Positions 6,629 to 9,204 of a stretch of 9,204 bases of DNA are shown piece after piece; within the stretch, counting starts at the first letter, position 1; each line of letters begins with the position of its first letter. This DNA comes from Roseiflexaceae bacterium (GTDB lineage: Bacteria > Chloroflexota > Chloroflexia > Chloroflexales > Roseiflexaceae). Below the pieces are notes generated by a model that was given only the letters and a program-made list of their open reading frames with translations, was not told where the DNA came from and made no database searches. Location of the stretch: the NCBI GenBank assembly GCA_014381165.1, contig JACMIM010000703.1, forward strand, positions 1 through 9,204. The letters are read 5' to 3'. Position numbers and translations under genes: made by a program.

Positions 6629-6772
6629 AGTTGCTGCCCGCTCTCCTACTGAGAGCAAGGAACTACCTCATCACTGTTTCGTGTTGTGGTGCTTTGTACC
6701 ACAACACGAAACAAAAAAGATAGATTCTTCATGCTGCCGCAGGCAGAAGTCGCCAACTGCGTAGGTTCTAAG
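6629..6772 (-). repeat. Dispersed repeat copy B with long hairpin (possible MITE or IS remnant)
   Basis: On the minus strand it begins with CTTAGAACCTACGCAGTTG (6772-6754), 16 of 19 identical to the end of copy A. Inside is a hairpin with perfect 16-bp arms (6675-6690 and 6698-6713, core GTGTTGTGGT) around the loop GCTTTGT, followed on the + strand by AAAAAAGATAG as in copy A. GGAACTA (6659-6665) and TGTTTC are also shared in order with copy A. A smaller hairpin (6640-6645/6651-6656) lies to the left. The left boundary near AGTTGC (6629) is uncertain. The element occupies most of the gap between the solute-binding protein gene and the reductase operon, so it lies in the 5' region of both. No coding capacity. 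Confidence 0.55.
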
Positions 6773-6822
6773 CATATACCAATTCGGTCAGCGCAACGGC
6801 AGTTTTTCGACCACCGCTACGC

Positions 6823-6851
6823 TTGCATCGTGCGGCCCTTTCCGATACACT
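6823..6851 (+). promoter_or_regulatory. Putative promoter for the reductase/GMPP operon, possibly leaderless
   Basis: TTGCAT (6823-6828), then a 17-nt spacer, then TACACT (6846-6851). Matches are 3 of 6 and 4 of 6. The predicted start point falls at about 6858-6859, on the ATG itself. No Shine-Dalgarno-like purine run precedes this ATG, which agrees with a leaderless message. Confidence 0.35.
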
Positions 6852-6858
6852 AACGCAT

Positions 6859-7803
6859 ATGCGCGCGATCATCACTGGCATCAATGGATTTGTCGGCGGC
6901 CATCTTGCCGACCATCTTCTTTCCGACAGCAGCTGGTCGGTCTGGGGGATTGCCCGGCAGTCAACGCTGGCACTTGCGCACCTGCGCGAGCGTGTCAGCC
7001 TGGTTATCGCGGATCTTGAGCACCCGTCCGAGCTTGACGATGTTCTGCGCCACGCCCAACCCGATGTCATCTTCCACCTGGCTGCCCAGTCAAATGTGCC
7101 GCGCTCATTCGCCGACCCACAGCAGACGCTGCAAACCAACATCAACGGCCAGATTAACTTATTCCAATCGGTGCTGCGCCTTAAGCAGAACCCCCTGATC
7201 GTGATCGCTGGCAGCCAGGAGATCTACGGCCAAGTGCGCCCTGAAGACTTGCCGATCGACGAGGCGACACCACTACGCCCGGTCAACCCCTACGCTGTCA
7301 GCAAGGCGACACAGGATTTGCTGGCGTTTCAGTTCCACATCAGCCACCACCTGCGCACGATCCGTCTGCGTCCCTTCAATCATATTGGCCCGCGCCAGAG
7401 CGATGCATTCGTGGCTGCGGCCTTTGCCGCCCAGGTTGCCAAGATCGAGCGCGGCGAGCAGGAGCCAGTGATGCGGGTGGGTAACCTGGCGGCCGAGCGT
7501 GATTTCACCGATGTGCGCGACATGGTTCGGGCCTATGTGCTGGCTGCCACACACGGCCAGGTCGGCACGGCCTACAATATTGGCTCCGAGCGCACCGTCA
7601 GCATTCGTTGGATACTCGATACGCTGCTCGGCCTCAGCGCCTGCGAGATTCAGGTCGAGACTGACCCCGCGCGCATGCGACCTGCCGACGTGCCGCGTGT
7701 GGTTTCGAACTGCTCGCTGTTTCGCGATCACACTGGCTGGCGACCGCAGATTCCCTTGGAGCAAACACTTCGCGATATTCTTGACGATTGGAGAGCCACA
7801 TGA
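6859..7803 (+). CDS. rmd: NAD(P)-dependent NDP-sugar reductase/epimerase, GDP-6-deoxy-D-lyxo-hexulose reductase (RMD)-like
   Basis: 314 residues. The start is the ATG at 6859, because MRAIITGINGFVGGHL is the usual first strand of the family and the upstream TTG extension is not. It is an extended SDR with the cofactor motif TGINGFVG (6-13), HLAAQSNVPRSF (73-84), S119, and the catalytic pair Y145/K149 in NPYAVSKA. LRPFNHIGPRQSDAFV (170-185) and MRVGNLAAERDFTDVRDMVRAY (205-226) fit the RMD group better than the GDP-mannose 4,6-dehydratase group. RMD reduces the 4-keto intermediate made from GDP-mannose to GDP-D-rhamnose. The gene overlaps the next by four bases (ATGA), and that gene encodes a GMPP-like enzyme, which supports a GDP-mannose-derived product for glycan synthesis in the cytoplasm. 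No dehydratase is visible in the window. A dehydratase or C4-epimerase role remains possible; the SDR call is firm and the RMD label moderate. Confidence 0.82.
   Translation: MRAIITGINGFVGGHLADHLLSDSSWSVWGIARQSTLALAHLRERVSLVIADLEHPSELDDVLRHAQPDVIFHLAAQSNVPRSFADPQQTLQTNINGQINLFQSVLRLKQNPLIVIAGSQEIYGQVRPEDLPIDEATPLRPVNPYAVSKATQDLLAFQFHISHHLRTIRLRPFNHIGPRQSDAFVAAAFAAQVAKIERGEQEPVMRVGNLAAERDFTDVRDMVRAYVLAATHGQVGTAYNIGSERTVSIRWILDTLLGLSACEIQVETDPARMRPADVPRVVSNCSLFRDHTGWRPQIPLEQTLRDILDDWRAT
7790..7795 (+). promoter_or_regulatory. Ribosome binding site for the second operon gene
   Basis: GGAGAG, inside the end of the reductase gene, stands 4 nt before the ATG at 7800. That ATG overlaps the reductase stop codon (ATGA, 7800-7803). 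The combination implies translational coupling and rules out the longer TTG-initiated form at 7788, which would include this site. Confidence 0.7.
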
Positions 7804-8912
7804 AGGCAGTTATCCTTGTCGGCGGCCAGGGTACGCGCCTACGCCCGCTGACCTGTAACATTCCCAAGCCCATGATTCCGCTGGTCAACCAGCCGTTCAT
7901 CGAGCACATGCTTGAGAATCTACGCGATCAGGGTGTCACCGAGGCGATTCTGGCCGTCCAATACCTGGCCGAGCGCTTCCGCGAAAGCCTGGGCGATGGT
8001 TCGCGTTTGGGCCTCAAGGTGCATATTATCGAGGAGCCGGAGCCACGCGGCACCGCTGGGGCGGTCAAGAATGTCGCGCATATGCTCGACGGGCCGACCT
8101 ATGTGTTCAATGGGGATGTCATGACCGACCTCGACCTGCGGGCGATGTACCGTTTTCACCAGGAAAAGCACAGCAAACTGACAATAGCGCTGACGCCGGT
8201 GGAGGATCCGACGGCCTTTGGTCTGGTCGAAACCAACGACGAAGGCCGCGTCCAGCGCTTTTTAGAGAAGCCGCGCCCCGAAGATGTGACCACGAACATG
8301 ATCAACGCTGGAACCTACATTATGGAGCCGGAGCTGTTGCGCTATGCGCCCGCCAATCAGTTCTACATGTTCGAACGCGGCCTATTTCCAACTGTGCTGG
8401 AGCAGGGCGAACCCGTGTTCGGCTATCCGTCCGATGCGTACTGGACCGATATTGGCAAGCCGCAGACCTATATCGATGTGCACCACGATATTCTGATGAA
8501 CAAAGTGCGCTACAGCTTTCGCGGGCGCGAGATCGCCGATCGGGTTTGGGCCGAAGGCGATGTCAACGTGGATTCCTCGGCGCAGCTGCACGGGCCAATC
8601 GTGCTGGGCGCGGGCGTGAGCATCGGCCCAGAGGCGCAGATCACTGGCCCTGCGGTGCTTGGCGCAGGCTGCCAGATCGGCGCGCGGGCGCATTTGCAGC
8701 ATGTGGTGCTGTGGGAAGGAGCTGTTGTCGGCGAAGATGCGCAGCTCGACTCGTGCGTGGTGGGCCGTGGTTCGCGGGTCAGCGCCAAGGCGCGGCTGTC
8801 CGATGGCGCAATTATTGGCGACAACTGTGAGATCGGCCCGGAGAATCAGCTCGCGCACGGCATCCGTATCTGGCCGGGCACAGTGCTTGGCGAAAAAAGC
8901 GTGACGTTTTAG
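7800..8912 (+). CDS. Mannose-1-phosphate guanylyltransferase-like NDP-sugar pyrophosphorylase with beta-helix domain
   Basis: 370 residues. The nucleotidyltransferase domain is about 1-235: VGGQGTRLRPLT (7-18), PKPMIPLVNQPFIEHML, NGDVMTD (metal-binding D106), FLEKP (154-158), NAGTYI and YWTDIGK (214-220). A hexapeptide left-handed beta-helix follows at about 250-365. This is the short GMPP architecture; it would form GDP-mannose from mannose-1-phosphate and GTP, but dTDP-glucose or other NDP-sugar pyrophosphorylases of the same fold are alternatives. GD, FLEKP and the WTD motif fall at the same residue numbers as in the 832-residue fusion at 1230-3728, so the two are close paralogues over the first 370 residues. 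It is translationally coupled to the RMD-like gene, which makes GDP-mannose the likely product. No terminator is visible after the TAG at 8910-8912. Confidence 0.9.
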   Translation: MKAVILVGGQGTRLRPLTCNIPKPMIPLVNQPFIEHMLENLRDQGVTEAILAVQYLAERFRESLGDGSRLGLKVHIIEEPEPRGTAGAVKNVAHMLDGPTYVFNGDVMTDLDLRAMYRFHQEKHSKLTIALTPVEDPTAFGLVETNDEGRVQRFLEKPRPEDVTTNMINAGTYIMEPELLRYAPANQFYMFERGLFPTVLEQGEPVFGYPSDAYWTDIGKPQTYIDVHHDILMNKVRYSFRGREIADRVWAEGDVNVDSSAQLHGPIVLGAGVSIGPEAQITGPAVLGAGCQIGARAHLQHVVLWEGAVVGEDAQLDSCVVGRGSRVSAKARLSDGAIIGDNCEIGPENQLAHGIRIWPGTVLGEKSVTF

Positions 8913-8922
8913 CAGCAGTATT

Positions 8923-8943
8923 ACGGCAGAGGACGCAGAGAGT
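8923..8943 (+). repeat. Short GCAGAG-type intergenic repeat
   Basis: GCAGAG occurs twice with a 9-base period (8926-8931 and 8935-8940) just after the pyrophosphorylase stop, in the pattern GCAGAGGACGCAGAGAG. It resembles degenerate CGCAGAGA-type intergenic repeats I recall from Chloroflexota and other genomes, but two units alone are weak evidence. It marks the point where base composition drops. Confidence 0.3.
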
Positions 8944-8973
8944 GCTAAACGTGCGAACAACTCTAAAGATGCT

Positions 8974-9204
8974 GTGCTTTCTGTATTGGAGTCTATCACA
9001 TTGTTAAATACCGGCATCCATCTGCCAGGTATCTATATGATACCAATGGATATATCAGTTGAATCACTACAGTTGAACGCTAAAGAAGCTCATTTTTACT
9101 TCTACCAACTTGAAGGACAACGTATATCTAACGACGAAGAATTTTGGAATGAAGCGAAAAAAGGTTTTTCGTTTCCGCCGAGTACCGGTAGAAATTGTGA
9201 TGCA
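8974..9204 (+). CDS. Barstar-family (ribonuclease inhibitor-like) protein, 3'-truncated by the window
   Basis: 77 residues are visible if it starts at the GTG at 8974; the frame continues past the window end. The diagnostic region near the end, FYFYQLEGQRISNDEEFW, then AKKGFSFPPSTGRNCDA, matches the barstar pattern (F..LDG..I.....F....A..L.FP.YFGRN.DA). Barstar-type proteins bind and block barnase-like ribonucleases in the cytoplasm; many homologues are solitary with unknown targets. The start is uncertain. Alternatives are the TTG at 9001 (GGAG 9 nt upstream) and the ATG at 9037 (AGG 7 nt upstream). I prefer a start before 9001 because LLNTGIHLPGIYMI looks like the usual N-terminal strand. 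Codon use is AT-rich (several ATA) and GC is about 38% by hand count over 9001-9204, far below the neighbours, which suggests transfer. Cys replaces the usual Trp/Leu in GRNxDA. No barnase gene is visible upstream. Confidence 0.68.
   Translation, partial: MLSVLESITLLNTGIHLPGIYMIPMDISVESLQLNAKEAHFYFYQLEGQRISNDEEFWNEAKKGFSFPPSTGRNCDA

Noticed and set aside
8382..9017. 211-aa minus-strand frame opposite the pyrophosphorylase end and the barstar start
   Set aside because: It is antisense to conserved motifs with no recognisable domain. Open minus-strand frames are common opposite GC-rich genes.
1..9204. CRISPR array, tRNA/rRNA genes, complete insertion sequence
   Set aside because: No regularly spaced direct repeats, no cloverleaf or rRNA-like stretch, and no transposase frame were seen on either strand.

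Overview
The window looks like chromosomal DNA of a GC-rich bacterium, most likely a member of the Chloroflexota (Roseiflexus/Kouleothrix-like). That placement is an inference. It rests on the long GDP-mannose pyrophosphorylase/phosphomannomutase-like fusion, a CoxM-type flavoprotein, a GC-rich coding style, and intergenic repeats of a kind I associate with these genomes. No single marker gene settles it.

Layout. (1) 1-819 (+) is the 3' part of a FAD-binding subunit of a molybdenum hydroxylase, closed by a strong terminator at 833-880. (2) 888-1005 holds a short dispersed repeat with a hairpin. (3) 1009-3728 (-) is a two-gene unit: an 832-aa nucleotidyltransferase/left-handed beta-helix/PMM-like fusion, followed at a TAATG junction by a 73-aa protein of unknown function. 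(4) 3894-4445 (-) is a secreted CAP/SCP-domain protein. (5) 4671-5753 (+) is dprA. It converges, with a 10-bp gap, on (6) 5764-6609 (-), an exported family 3 solute-binding protein. (7) 6629-6772 is a second, diverged copy of the repeat. (8) 6859-8912 (+) is a tight operon of an RMD-like NDP-sugar reductase and a short mannose-1-phosphate guanylyltransferase-like protein, overlapping by ATGA. (9) From about 8974 to the window end is the start of an AT-rich barstar-family gene, cut off by the window edge.

How the genes relate. The strongest theme is GDP-mannose/GDP-deoxyhexose supply for surface polysaccharide or glycan. There are two GMPP-like nucleotidyltransferases on opposite strands, one tied to an RMD-like reductase and one fused to a PMM-like region. 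That region has lost every recognisable phosphohexomutase active-site motif, so it may be a regulatory or scaffolding domain. The flavoprotein, DprA, the solute-binding protein and the CAP protein look like unrelated housekeeping or envelope genes.

The least ordinary items are the degenerate PMM domain with its coupled 73-aa partner, the pair of dispersed hairpin repeats, the possibly leaderless start of the reductase operon, and the compositionally foreign barstar-like gene at the right edge. I found no CRISPR array, RNA gene, complete insertion sequence or clear new system. No gene-free stretch exceeds 300 bases.
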